Part shown: positions 29,422 through 42,400 of the stretch, piece after piece
How positions within the stretch are numbered: the stretch's first letter is position 1
Layout of the letters: each line of letters opens with the position of its first letter
DNA from: Sipunculus nudus
Lineage: Eukaryota > Annelida > Sipuncula > Golfingiida > Sipunculidae
Length of the DNA: 64,000 nt
Assembly (NCBI GenBank): GCA_026874595.1
Contig: CM049316.1
Span: 29,745,339-29,809,338 of the forward strand
Reading direction: 5' to 3'
Program-made: the position numbers and the translations under genes
Notes under the pieces: generated by a model
The model's database searches: none
Told to the model about the DNA's origin: nothing
What the model saw: only the letters and a program-made list of their open reading frames with translations

Positions 29422-29738
29422 TTGTATTAATTATAAACATTAAACCACAATAAACCTCTGTGTCCTGTTATGTTCCAGTATCGCACGTGTACCCCGCCCA
29501 ATCCTATTGTGCCCCCGAGGACAATATGATCAGTGCCAGTCATTAAATGTCCCCCCGCCCCCCCCCCCCCCCCCCCCCACCATTCGCACAAAGCATAATC
29601 TCGTAATCTCGTAAAGTCTCGGCTTTTCAACCACGCCGTTAGCTTCATTCTAACAACATTCACCTGATGATCGGGTCGCATCCCGTGAAACAGACTGTAG
29701 TGAATTTACAGTGTTTTTCTCCAGAGTTATATATATAT

Positions 29739-29778
<40 letters not shown>

Positions 29779-29859
29779 TAGAGATGTTATGTATATAAAG
29801 GTCCCCCCAGTTAGTGCCGCCCTATGGATTTCTGTCAGCGAACGAACCAACACATGAAC

Positions 29860-30160
29860 TCGAGTATACGTGTACAGTTATGATTATATAAATGTACGGA
29901 GTTCATATAATTTTTGTAGATCCCTTGTACAGTGAGCGGGGTTCACATGTACTGTGAGCGGGTTTATGTGTACAGTCATGATTATATAAATGTGCGGCAT
30001 TCAGACACACACACACATATATATTTTGTTTGGGCTTCCTTGACCAGACAGTGGGGTTCACGTGTACAGTTAGAAGGGTTCACTAGTATTGTGAGCGGGT
30101 TTACTTGTACATTTAGGGAGGTGCACATGTTTAGTCAGCAGGTTAACATGTAGCCATAGT
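29860..30160. repeat. Diverged short-unit repeat, third cluster
   Basis: Several copies of GTGAGCGGGTTTA/GGGTTCACATGTA and TATAAATGTACGGAGTTCAT, related to 25318-25650 and 28490-28640. Confidence 0.6.
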
Positions 30161-30163
30161 TAA

Positions 30164-30627
30164 AGGTGCCCATTCACCTACCTTTTGAAAAAAAGAATTT
30201 ATGTGATTTCTGTCTACCTCTGTGTATATAAAAATTTTCTAAGGGTAATTTGAGTTGTGAAAAGTTCTCATAACGCCTTCCTGAAGGACGTATGAACTTG
30301 TTTATCAACAACATATTTGTAAACACAGCAATGTTGACAAATGGGAAAACATATAACCTAAGGTGGTGCGTTGCATATTTGCGGATGTAGAAAGGTCGCT
30401 TTTTGCAAAAAGCCATTTGCAAAGCTCTGGCTTACCTTACTTTCTGTCAGATGCCTTTGTTGAATTTGTTTTGATTATTTTATTGGGCCACCGTATATTA
30501 TTAACACGTTCATATAAACACAACAAACTTCCTGTGAGCGGTGTATCCACGTTTTCTGGCCTATTTTTATGAAAGCTCCAAGGGATTAACTTTAGTTTAT
30601 AAAGGTCAGATAGGTGATTGGGCTCCT
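30164..30627. mobile_element. TTAA-flanked MITE-like element (464 bp)
   Basis: The left end AGGTGCCCATTCACCTA and the reverse complement of the right end, AGGAGCCCAATCACCTA, form 17-base inverted repeats with two mismatches. Both outer flanks are TTAA (30160-30163 and 30628-30631), as for piggyBac-type insertions. The right-hand 145 bases recur at about 59865-60005 and 63295-63430, again bordered by TTAA on the right. No coding capacity is visible. Confidence 0.72.
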
Positions 30628-31822
30628 TTAAATGTACTATAAATGGGGTTCTTATATACATGTACTTTGTTTAGGTTCACCTGTGTAGTGAGAGAGGTCC
30701 ATTTGTATAGTGAACTATGTCACATTTAATCTGGGGGTTCTCATTAACAGTGTGCTGGGTTTACTTGTACATGAAACATTTTTACAGTGAGAGAGGTTCA
30801 CAAAAACATGGCACAGGTTGCTGGCTCAAATGTCCATGCGGGTTGTTTTGCTTGCATGCACATTAGCCTTATACGTATTTTGAACGTGGATCACTTGCAC
30901 AGTGTGTAGGTTCACTTGTACATAGGGCTAGAAGGTTTATCTTGTATTTCTATGAAGCCCCTTTGATCGGCCAGGGTCTTGTTTCGATAGTTCCGTACTG
31001 ACAGCATATGCACAGCAATTCAGAATAACATAAATAATTAAAATGCAAAGCAAGGACTGCCTTTAAAACAGCTTAAACTTTTGATCCAATACTTGTAAGT
31101 AGGTCCACATATCGTCAAACTCCTTCCTTTCAACTTTATATTACATATTAATATTACTTTTACCCCATTTCACTAATTAAGGGGCAAAAAAACAGGGCTT
31201 GATTGATCAAGATAAGCTCAAGCTCTGAACACATGCTACTGAAGGTCACAGTCTTAGATGTCCGTCACGTCTTCACTCCATTTCACTGCTAGCCAACCAG
31301 CAGTTGACGAATGTGGTAGCTCTCTTTTAACACATTCATGTGGGTTAGTGTACGTACACCCCACATGGGGTTGACAAGCCAAGTAAAATGCCTAAAAACT
31401 TTTCTTGATGGTAGATTTAACATTAACCTACTTATTCACTAATTTCCGAAAATAGATATTTCATCATTTTTATACTTAATTGACAGCTCCTATTTAAATG
31501 TTCAATACCGTTGGTGAGAAGCTCTATTAAAAACAATGCAGCCGGCTTACGTTCAGTGATTATTATATAAGTTCGTTTGGTTATGACTTTCTTTAATGCT
31601 GCTTTTGTGCTGATAATTTATATGTATGACTTTATGTAATTCCTCTATTAAACAGTTTTGCAGTCATTAAAAGTATTGAAATACCGTCTTGCAGAGGCCC
31701 ATTTATGAACGAAAGTCCATCGAAGCCGAACTGATTGTGCATTTTATTCATACTGGTTCATATTTGGAATTCATATTGAGTTTAGTTTTATTAGGATTAC
31801 AATTAAGTTCTCAGGAATGTTT

Positions 31823-32083
31823 CAGGGGCGTCAATATAGGGGGATGGGGGTTATATATACCCCCCACTTTTTGGCAAGGGGGGGGATGGCCAATGTAATC
31901 ATCCCCCTACTTTTCAGAGAATAATATAATAATATTGCAGAGGAAATATTTTAATAAATAGAATTAAAGACTTTGGATCCATTAACTAAAAAATGGTTTA
32001 TCTAAACCTTGCTTTGAATTACAAAAAAAATATTTTCTATTACAATTTTATAATTATTTGAATATGATTAACATCGGTATGTT

Positions 32084-32115
<32 letters not shown>

Positions 32116-32135
32116 ATCATATATATAAATAGATC

Positions 32136-32193
<58 letters not shown>

Positions 32194-32283
32194 GAATATG
32201 TCACTCAGAGACTCTGAAAAAGGTATATGTGTGTGTATATACAAAGTCATCCCCCCACCCTGGAAGAAAAATTAACGCCACTG
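31823..32283. mobile_element. hAT-like MITE with 8-base target-site duplication
   Basis: Ends are CAGGGGCGTCAATA and, in reverse complement, CAGTGGCGTTAATT. Flanks are GAATGTTT (31815-31822) and GAATGTCC (32284-32291), six of eight bases identical, as expected for an ageing hAT duplication. Subterminal runs of G/C (GGGGGATGG / CCCCCCACCC) also mirror each other. The interior is AT repeat from about 32087 to 32190. The element is non-autonomous. Confidence 0.75.
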
Positions 32284-33619
32284 GAATGTCCAAAATGTGC
32301 TTCTTTGCGATAAAGAGATATCATTGGATGAATTTTAAAGAACACATTTCAGTTAGCAGGGTGCAAGTTTTGTACCAAGGAGTTTTTTAATCAAACATGC
32401 CCAGGTTCCAGGTCCAGGTTCGATATGATTCCTACTCGTCTGTGTCTGACCAGATGGCAAGAGTAGCCTCGATGTGTTTGCATTTGCTAGTCAGGATGTG
32501 CATGCGTTATGATTGACAAACTTGTGCTTTTCATATGTCTGTTCAAATATGTGTATAAAACAAACAATATATGTGAGATCCATAGGATTATTTGTACACT
32601 CCACAACTGCTTGTAGTTGAGGGGATTTAAGACGTAATATTTCGTCAGTGCTACGCATTTTATATACAACCACCAGTTTCAGCAACATGCAGAATTTGGA
32701 ATTGAAATAACCAGCGCAAAAAATATCCAGAAAAAGGTCGATCACTACGGTCAAATAAGATTATTATAAGAAAAAGCTTTAACGGAGACCTAACATTATT
32801 AACTTCCGTAATTTAAGATACATTTTCCTCTTAAGAAATATTATCAATATTTATTTGCTTTCATGATTATTAGAGTTCAAAAGTACAGCTCCTAAAACCG
32901 ACTGCTTAACGAGACATTAAGATGTAAATAAGAATCTTAACGAATGCGTAACATCAGCAAGAATGAGAACATACTGAAGTTTGTATTAATTCCGTATTTA
33001 TCATGATCAAGCCATTCATCCATTTTGGCTTTTTATTTCTCTTACAGGATGAGTCCAAAGCCTTTTTGGTGGCACCGCCAACTGAGACACAGATATTCCT
33101 AAAAGAATCATGACATGACCGTCAAAAATCCGTTGGTAAGTTCATATGTATTTTCTTTCACAGAATGCAAAAGGCCCAGACACCCTTTCTTTATTGCATA
33201 TTTCTCTTTTTCTGGTAATGTTATGTAGACTACAATCTTTGTATATGAAAAAGGCCCCAAAGGATTCATCGGGTAAAAAAATACACACGAACTGAATATG
33301 GAATCTTGGCACTTTTTCATCAAATACTTTTAGGGTTGCCCCTGCCGAATTGTATAAGTAGAAAGGAAATTATACAACAAGAATAATTGATCATTATTAT
33401 TCCTTCTGGATTTCAGGTTCAATATTGGGAATGATATTAATCTAGGAGTCGGAACCTGTGTCCAAGGACCGATTATTTTAGATTTTATCGAGATTTCTTC
33501 ATTGTCCATTGAGTCGCTGTATTGGTTGGAATCTGAAATTGAAGTCAAACTTTAACCAATAAGCTATAATCTACCTCATGTTCTATTCATAACTTCTAGA
33601 CATCGCTTAAACGCGGAAA

Positions 33620-33650
33620 ATGGTTGAGAAGTCAGATTTCCTGTTCAAAG
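33620..33650 (+). CDS. SH3 gene first coding exon
   Basis: ATG plus [10 protein letters not shown], ending AAG|GTAAAA in phase 1, as required by the exon at 36599. It has the same 31-nt length and phase as the first exons of genes A and B. Confidence 0.65.
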
Positions 33651-36293
33651 GTAAAATATTTATACATTTCGATGTTACGGGGTTTTTATTATTATTTTGT
33701 AATGAAGTTATTTAATAAATATTACTCTCTAACCCGTACATATATGTATCTGCTAATTATTGAAACCCTTTTTCATTTATAATGAGTTTGGATTTTCCCA
33801 GATAGATTTGCTTTGCAAATGGCGTTATACCTCCAAAAGTAAAATCAGAACTATATTTAGTATTTATATGGAATATAAAACTTGCAGAAATTATTGGCTT
33901 GATGCATTATTTTTGCCCATTGGAACTAATTTGTTTCTGTTCTCAGGCTTTCCCTCATTCCAAATAACTGATCTTAAAATATCTTGGGCATTTACGAACA
34001 TAAATAATTCTACACAACACACACACACACGCACACACATATATATATATATACATATTAGTTGGGATTTTATTTTCGAGATTTACGTAGTTTAAGGTAA
34101 TCCAAGAATTCATGATTCCCATGAAAAAAAAATCCAACGGTTAGAGTTAATTATAATTAAAATAATTAATATTATTATTATTATTATTATTATTAAAGAT
34201 TTCAATTCAGCATAAAATGTTCAAAGTACTTACATAGTACGAAGATATTATAAAGTACAGGTAAACTACAAAAAGGTCGCGTTAAAACCTTTCAAATTTA
34301 CGCTAACATTTTTAAAAGTACTATAATAAGAAAGAACATCAGATATAAAAATATCTGTCAATTGGCATTTAATAATAATGAAAGCTTCTCTGATAAATAT
34401 GTCTTCAGTTTTGATTTGATCTGTCACAAAGGTCTTGTAGGTCCTTGGCAATGCTGACATGTGGCTGTCACCTGACCGTAAGGTTCTTGCTAGGCTATAT
34501 AGATGGATAAGTGGAATTCATATAAAATGGGTGAAAAAGGGTCATGTTTATGTGTTCTGGTGATAATCCTAGCCGCAATATTTTGAATTCGCTGTAGATT
34601 CGATATAAGTCTGTCTGGTAGGACATATAACAAAGAGTGTTATTACGGCATAAATCAAGATTCCCGTTGTTGGCCTATCCAGATCCCTACATATCAGACC
34701 AATGGCTCTCATGTCAAGTCATGTCCATCTGCACAGAGAAGCCACATAGCCCTCGAGGTTTAAACGCGAGTCAAAATGGCACCAATATTGTGGGCAATAT
34801 GCGATGGCATAGATGTAGCTTCTCCGACATAAAGAGATGGGTTGGAGGAGAGCATGGTTGGCTGGTTCTTACTTCCTATTATAAGGAATTCAGTCTTGTC
34901 ATCTTGAAGCTGTAGAAATAATTTGATATCCAGGACATGACCTCAGCCACACATTCTTCAGTCATGTTTGACCGTCAGGTTTAACTGGGTGTCCGCACAT
35001 AGATGATAGCCAATGTTACGTCTTCTTAAAATATCACCAAACGGTGCAGAGTACACAGTACATAGAATTGGACCCAGAACAGACCGCTGTGGTACTCAAT
35101 ATTTCAGTTGTACGCTATCTTACGTCTGACCCCAACCAAGATGGACTATTTAAGGTCTGAGAGATAGGATCTAAACCATCAAAGGGCTGCTCCAGTCAAA
35201 CCATACCTTAATTTGAGCCTATTTACTAATATATCATGATTAACTGTATTAAAGACAGACGAAAGGTCTAATGAGAAAGAATTACACATTTCTATCGGTC
35301 TCTGGCTCGCATAATGTGTGACTGCACTCGCAGAAGAGCATTTTCATTACTGTGGGACTGTTTGTACGCATGTTGTAGAGGATCTTCATTAGAGGAGTAA
35401 TTATAACTACCTTGAGTTTATGGAAAACAACTCTCCTGCAATGAAAAGTTGACAATCTTAGTAATAACTTCTACAGTTCTGCAGCATAAAGGTTGGCACA
35501 GGGTCTCGACTGCATGATTTTGGAGCAGTTGATAGAATAATCTTCCTAACCATAAAGATTGTAAGGCTGGAGGGACAGAGGATGATTCACTCAGGCACAC
35601 CGAGTCTTCCGTTATATCACAATCTTGATGGCAGCTGGTTGTCGACTTCATTTATAATTATTAAAGTTAGCCGAGTTTAAAAAGGTACATACAACTAATT
35701 TTTTAACGTTTTGGTACATTAATAAACTTGCTTAATTGCCTTTTCTGTAAATTACTGAGAATCTACGTAATTTATGAATAAATCTGTTGTCCATTATTTC
35801 CCCTAATTTCACACAAACATTACCTCCTAAAACGTCAGTTAATGTTTACAACAAAGCAGTATCAAAACTTTATTTTTTAAGTGAAAACATTTCCCCAAAT
35901 GTCATTATTTCAACATATCAACAATTTAAAAAAGTCTCCTATTGGTTGAATACAGAATTAGCAATTCTTGTGGACGGTACCGTTTAATTTAGCAACTGAT
36001 CAAGTGAGGATTTACGTTTTCTGCGATGTGAGCAGTCGTGATAATTTAGCGTTGATGAATTAGCCGGCACTTGACCGTAACGGATGATTTATTAGGTGCG
36101 GTGTGGGCGAGGCTTGTTTGCTCCACATTGTTCGCCTTTGTGCGTATATGTCGATATTAATAAACCATGGATAGCTAACATTTTTATTCTCGTTTCATGA
36201 ATCAAATAATTCCTGATATGCGTTTTGCACAAAAAACAGGGCAATTTAAGTCCGAGATTTTATCTGAAGCTACACTGTATACATCCTAATATA

Positions 36294-36353
<60 letters not shown>

Positions 36354-36435
36354 CACTCAGTTTGACAAACCAAAAATAATATGGTATAGCTCTGTATTGA
36401 ATCCATGTATTGTGAATAAATTAATAATGCAGATC

Positions 36436-36470
<35 letters not shown>

Positions 36471-39400
36471 CAACATCTAAATAAATGGTTAAACGCATAT
36501 ACCAAGTATGTCTTATGTTGACAACAAGTGCTACTTTCTGTATAATATTACTGATTTTTCCATTATATTGAAACTCTTCTATAAAAATAATTATACAGGG
36601 GACCTGGCCAGAGTGATTTGTACCTGTATTGCAACAGATAATGATGAACTCACGATAAGGAGAGGAGAAACTGTAGTCATTCTAAGCAAGGAGACAAGAA
36701 AACCGTCATACTGGCGCGGTGAACTGAACGGGAGAGTCGGGATCTTCCCGAGTTATTTAGTTCAATTATTACAAGCAGGTATACGATATATCATACATAA
36801 CTAACACATCACTTTGGTAAAATTTATAAATCGATGTTTAAATTATATCTGAAAGTGTCACAAATAGAAAAGATATGATGTTGGTATGGAACTTTGTCAA
36901 GCATTAAGAAAAGTAAAGAATTTGTGACACAGTTCACAGATACTGTGGCAAAAAAGTACTTCTCTCAATATAAGCATTTGGACGCAGATTGATCTTTAAC
37001 TCCTTGACTCTTTGATTTTATATCTTGCTTGATAAACTTAACTTATTAGTCTTTAACCAAATAAACTTAAAGCGTCGCGAGAACTACAATATTTGATACG
37101 AAAAATATTTCCACCGTCTCTGATTTTGCAAGTGTCCAAGAAAACACCTGCTAAAACGAAAACAGGGGTGAACTCGGGATATTTTGTTCAGTCAGATTTA
37201 AACAAAGATAAATACTTTCTAACCTGTTCTGCTTCTCTTGGCCTATAATTGGAAAGATAATTAGGGCCTGGACAGTCGAGGGGTAAAACGCTCGACGACC
37301 AGGGATCGATAACCTGCATGGCCATGAGAGTTGAGTATTGTAGTGGTCCGTTCAAGGCCGGTGGTTTTCTCCGGATTCTCCGGATTCATCCACCTCTAAC
37401 TACTACCGAATGCCACTATCTGAGCTTTGTAGAGTGTCTTGATTAATTAAAACAATTTTTTTTACATTCCATGTAAAAAAAGTAAAGCATAAATTTTTTT
37501 TTTACATTCCATGTAAAATAAGTAAAGCATAAACAGTTTTAAACAAATTGATTTTGATAGTTCACACCTTTAATCATAATGAAAATCTGTACGCATGCAG
37601 ATGAATGTCCCAAAGTGCACTTCGGCTATGACGCAGATAGTGAAGGTGAACCAAGCTTAAAGGAGGGACACACAGATGTTCGTGACAATTACGCCAACGA
37701 AGGATGGAGGAATCGGGAACTAATCGGGAAAGTTGGAGTTTTCCCGGACAACTATGAAGAATTAATGCCAAGGGGACAAAAAGTTAAGGTGAACTGTTAC
37801 TGTTTTAAATAATAAGAAAAAAATATATCATATAATTATGTTCAAATATTTTTATGTTTATAATGATATGGTTATAAAGCGTTCGACTACAATGGAATTT
37901 TCTTTCTAATGTATAAATGTAAGATAGGAACACGTCCACGGGTAAAGATAAGAAACATGACATATGCAATGTCTAAATTCAAACAAAAATTGTCCCCATT
38001 TCGACTAAAGGCGGTAGCTCCAAGTTAAGGTGTCTCTTACGTCTTGCGAAATGCATGGGACCTTGCATTATGACTAAATATATTTGCTATATTCGACAGG
38101 AAGTTCAACCATCTGAAGTTCCACAAACAAATATTTTTCACTCCTTCAGGAATACACCTGAAAAAAGGAAGATGGGTATAAAATTGTAAACCTTTTTTTT
38201 CAATATATTACGACGATAAAACGATTTGTCACCACTTTCCAAACTTTGTCAATGTTGGCAATAGGAAGCATTTTTGCTTCAGCTATTTCCTATTGCTATT
38301 TTACTTGCATCGCAAATCTTTACGCAGGTGAACGTGCCAAAGTTCTCTTCGATTATGATGCAGAAAACGAAGATGAGCTAAGCTTAAGAAAGGGAGATAT
38401 TATTGATATCCTTAACAAAAACGCCGACGAGGGATGGTGGAGGGGGAAGCTGTGCGGGAAAGTTGGTGTCTTCCCAGATAATTATGTTGAATTACTGACA
38501 GAGGATGGAATGGTAAACGGGATTTCTTTCATATAATTTTTTAGGATACATTAAGGTATCATTATTTTATTCTATTACCCGATGAATCTTCCCACGAATC
38601 AACTTCCTAGCGTTATAACTACGAACCATTCAATTTAAACGAACATTTTAACATTCATATAGATTAAACTATAAATATATGCAATGATGAATGATTCTTT
38701 CTCTCTGTTCAAAGATAGGTCGCTTGTAAAAATAAACCTGGATGAGACTGTAGTGATACTTATCCAGTTTCACATAAAATCGCAAAAAAATACAATGTTA
38801 CAAGTAATGAATTTAATTGCTGCTTACTCATCGGACAGTGTATTTTTTTTTCTTTTCAATCAAATATTGAACAAAGTAATGTTGTCGTATTGTAGTACAC
38901 GTCAAACGATAAATCACACATTTATGATTTTATAGAATTCAACTTATTTCAATGTGAAAATTTTGAAGTAAGTATCATATGTTCACTATCATTTCTTGAA
39001 CCAAACAATGTGTTCTTTGTTTCCTGTACAGCAAAGTGAAAATATGTTGATTTCTCCGCTCAACAGTAATTTTTATATGTCAGCACGAAAACCACAGTCA
39101 AGTGCACCTTTGTCAACAAAGCCTTTCAAAATAAATCCTGCTCGGACCACTGAAGGTATCTAACCTTCCTATGTCTATTAAATAGGGTTTTCAGTCTCAA
39201 GAAAAAGTTATTCGGAAATATGACCCACGGTTTACTGTTAGTCTACAACATAAATCAGTCTCGAAATAAATTAAGGGAATACGCTTACTATGGACTGCAC
39301 CAGGATTGAAGTTTCGTGGTAAGTGCAAACAAAAAAAAAATAATTGTCTGTTTCTGTCTGTGGCTTTTGGTTCCAGTCTATACAATTATCAAGATGCGTT

Positions 39401-42400
39401 TCACACTTAATGAGCTCTCGTCCCCATTACCAAACACATCATAGGGCATGTATCCCGTATATTTCAGGGCAGCTATCTCCGTTTCAACTGAAATCAATTG
39501 AGCAGACTGAAAAGCAGAAAGAGTTGAAACAAGCTTACAACAGGCCTGATGGTTAGTAAAATACGGTTATGTTGTTTGCTAAAACACCAACTGTAAATTC
39601 CAATGATGTTTATACTCTAATAGTAATAAAATTATTTTTTATTTGATAACAATACTTGATTGATAAAACTTGTTTAAATTCAGGCATGTTGAAAAGAGGG
39701 CCTAAAATGTGGGACTAACAGATGATGACCATCTCCAAGCAGTATGCCATAACCTTGCGTGAACTCACAAATACATTATCAGACAACTTATGGTGTCGGC
39801 CTTTAAACAGTTTCAAAAAGCTTATCCGTACATAAAAAGACTTATGCTTGTCAAATTTTGATGTTATATTAACATGTGGGTAGGCGAATGTCTACATGTC
39901 ACGTATTTAAAATTTGTTTTAAAGCAAGTACCCCAACAACCCTTTCTCTACTATACTGCTTTATAAATGCATATTGTCATTTAAGTGAATATATCATATA
40001 ACCATATAGATAAGTCTGGGAATCATAAGATATTTCAATGGCTTCTGTATCAATTTTTTTCATTTTCATATTTATCCTCTAATACTTTTAATGAGGCCTT
40101 TAATTAGGCCTTTAATAATACTTTGAATATATTTCGCATACCATTTAGTATAATAAAGATTTTATTTATAATATTGATTTGTATCGCTTGAATTGGCTTG
40201 GTTCAATATCTTGTAGGTAAGCTGGCTGAAGTGATGTTTGACTATCAGGCCACGAACAAAGATGAGCTTACCATTACAGAGGGAGACGTTGTTATTCTGA
40301 GCAAAGATACAGGGGAAGTGGGGGAGTGGCTCGGAGAGTTAAACGGGAAAGTTGGTGTTTTTCCAAGCAACTTTGTTGAACTTATACCACCTACACAACA
40401 GGTAAATGTTCGTTACTATTTCACTATGCTGAATGGTTATTGTTGTTGGGACGATAAAAGGAAGAAAAGGAAGATAAAACTTTTCCTTTAATTATGAAAA
40501 AATCTGAGAGTTCATAGAGGAAGTTTATGATGATTCTTTAATCTATTGTTAAGATAGTATGATGATAATTGCCAAAATAAATCCTTGAAGAAATGTCAGT
40601 ATATGGATTTTATTTTGTGAAAATAAAAATACATGTATAATAGAATAAAGTCTTCTGAAAATACTCAGTGAAGAGCATGCGGACACATTTATGGCAGGGT
40701 TTATTCGGTAAACCTTCTGCAACTACATTATTTAGAAGAGCTATATTTATTTACAGCAGACAGAGATGCCCAATGTCAGTAGCACCCATGCAGGAGAAGG
40801 TCTCCCGTTAGTGACACGGCTTTTTGCGAATATAGGTGATGAAACAGAATCAGATATCGGTCAGATGTAAACTATAGGAAATGACACTTATTTCGTTAAC
40901 CATAGAACAAAACTATGTTAAATAAGAAAAATGTCGTAAATGCAGACAATCTAAGCGACGTGTTTTGCGTTGTTCAACAATTTCGTCCAACAATCAACAT
41001 TTTTTAGTTAGTTCTCTGCCCTGCATAGGAAGATGCGATATTTAGAATTAGGCCATGGTTTACATTACTTAAATTGTAGTTTCGTTATAACGATTTTATG
41101 AACAGTCTGGTAAACCTTATGAACTGAAACAGTTCTCAACCCTGTTGAGGTGTAATATTGCAATTGCAGAGTTCTTATTGATGAACAACTAGTTCCATTA
41201 AACTTTATAATCAAGCCATAATTGCAACGTTTCATAAGTTAATATACCTAAGAAAGGTAGACGTTTACGATGAGTAGTTTGTTTTTGCTATCATTTATGT
41301 AATATGTGTGCAGCTCAATTTGGAAAAGCTTTTTTCGGAAAAAAGAACAAAGATAGAATAACCACTGCAGACAATTTCAACAAGGACCAAGAGGATATGA
41401 AGGTATGATAAAATAATAGAACTTTTTCATTTGTTTTTCTGTATAGCTCTTTACAAGCTATATTTCATATGTAATTATAGTATGTTGTACGTTTAAAGGT
41501 GTCCGCACAATGTAGAGTAAACAAATAATAGTATTTTTCCCTAAAATTGTTATTCGAATTATTATTATTATTATTTTTATTATCATTTGTTAATATTTTT
41601 TATTATTATTGGTATTAGTAAACGTATCAGAGGGAGGAACCGTGTTTAAAGATATCCTCAGGAATATACATGTGGATTCCAAGCCGTGTACTAATACAGA
41701 AATGCTAAGAGCCTTTCTCTTTAACAGAATCCGAAAAGTGACTTCGTGGTGGTGGACGTTCCGAAACAAGAAAATATGCTAGCCTCTCCTTTAACACATA
41801 TCTCTGAACATTTGAAAAATGGTACGAGATTTGTCTCTTCCACAACAGAAATGTTAAACTTCTAATACAATGACAATTACGCCAACGAATCTCTTCGAGA
41901 CTTGCATTCAGCAAGTTAAACAAGAGATCTGATCAGTATAATGGAAAGTCACTGAAACATCTGTTTCATTATCAGACACTAACTTTGGTAAAAGGGTACT
42001 AATTAATTATTTGCCATGGGTAACTTCATCTGCGTATAATTGCTTTCAAAGCTGCATGGTCACTAGAACACACGGAGCCATCAGAATCGTATTCATGTAC
42101 TATAGATTTCTCTTATTAATTAAACCCAAACCTAATTAAATTCAGGTAAATTAATTTTGATATTTCATATAATACATTTTAAAGATTTTAAACTTGTAAT
42201 TCAAACGTATGTTTCAAACAACACTACTAATTGCTCTAACCTAGTGCGTAATATGAGCACGTTTCATTTATAATCAATATTTTGTTATTAACTTAAAATC
42301 TCGACAGATAAATTAAAAACAGGTCTAAAATAACAAAAGTTTTAAAATTATATGCACTCACCGAGAGAGATTTATCCAAGCATGTTATCTTCAGGCAAAA

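Larger units (their letters stand above)
23625..33619. other. Divergent intergenic region between gene A and the SH3 gene
   Basis: About 10 kb without a supportable coding exon. It contains the repeats and mobile elements listed separately. Both genes start outward from it, so their promoters should lie near its ends. No TATA box or conserved promoter could be assigned by eye. Exon-like acceptors at about 31691 and 33049 have short frames that fit no gene model. Confidence 0.6.

Noticed and set aside
31691-31760. Exon-like CTTGCAG acceptor and frame (RPIYERKSIEAELIVHF)
   Set aside because: No donor in a compatible phase and no relation to either neighbouring gene; the SH3 gene's first exon at 33620 already satisfies the phase.
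33049-33113. Acceptor TCTTACAG followed by 21 codons and TGA (DESKAFLVAPPTETQ...)
   Set aside because: Looks like a terminal exon, but no upstream exons of a plus-strand gene were found; left as chance or an unrecognised UTR.
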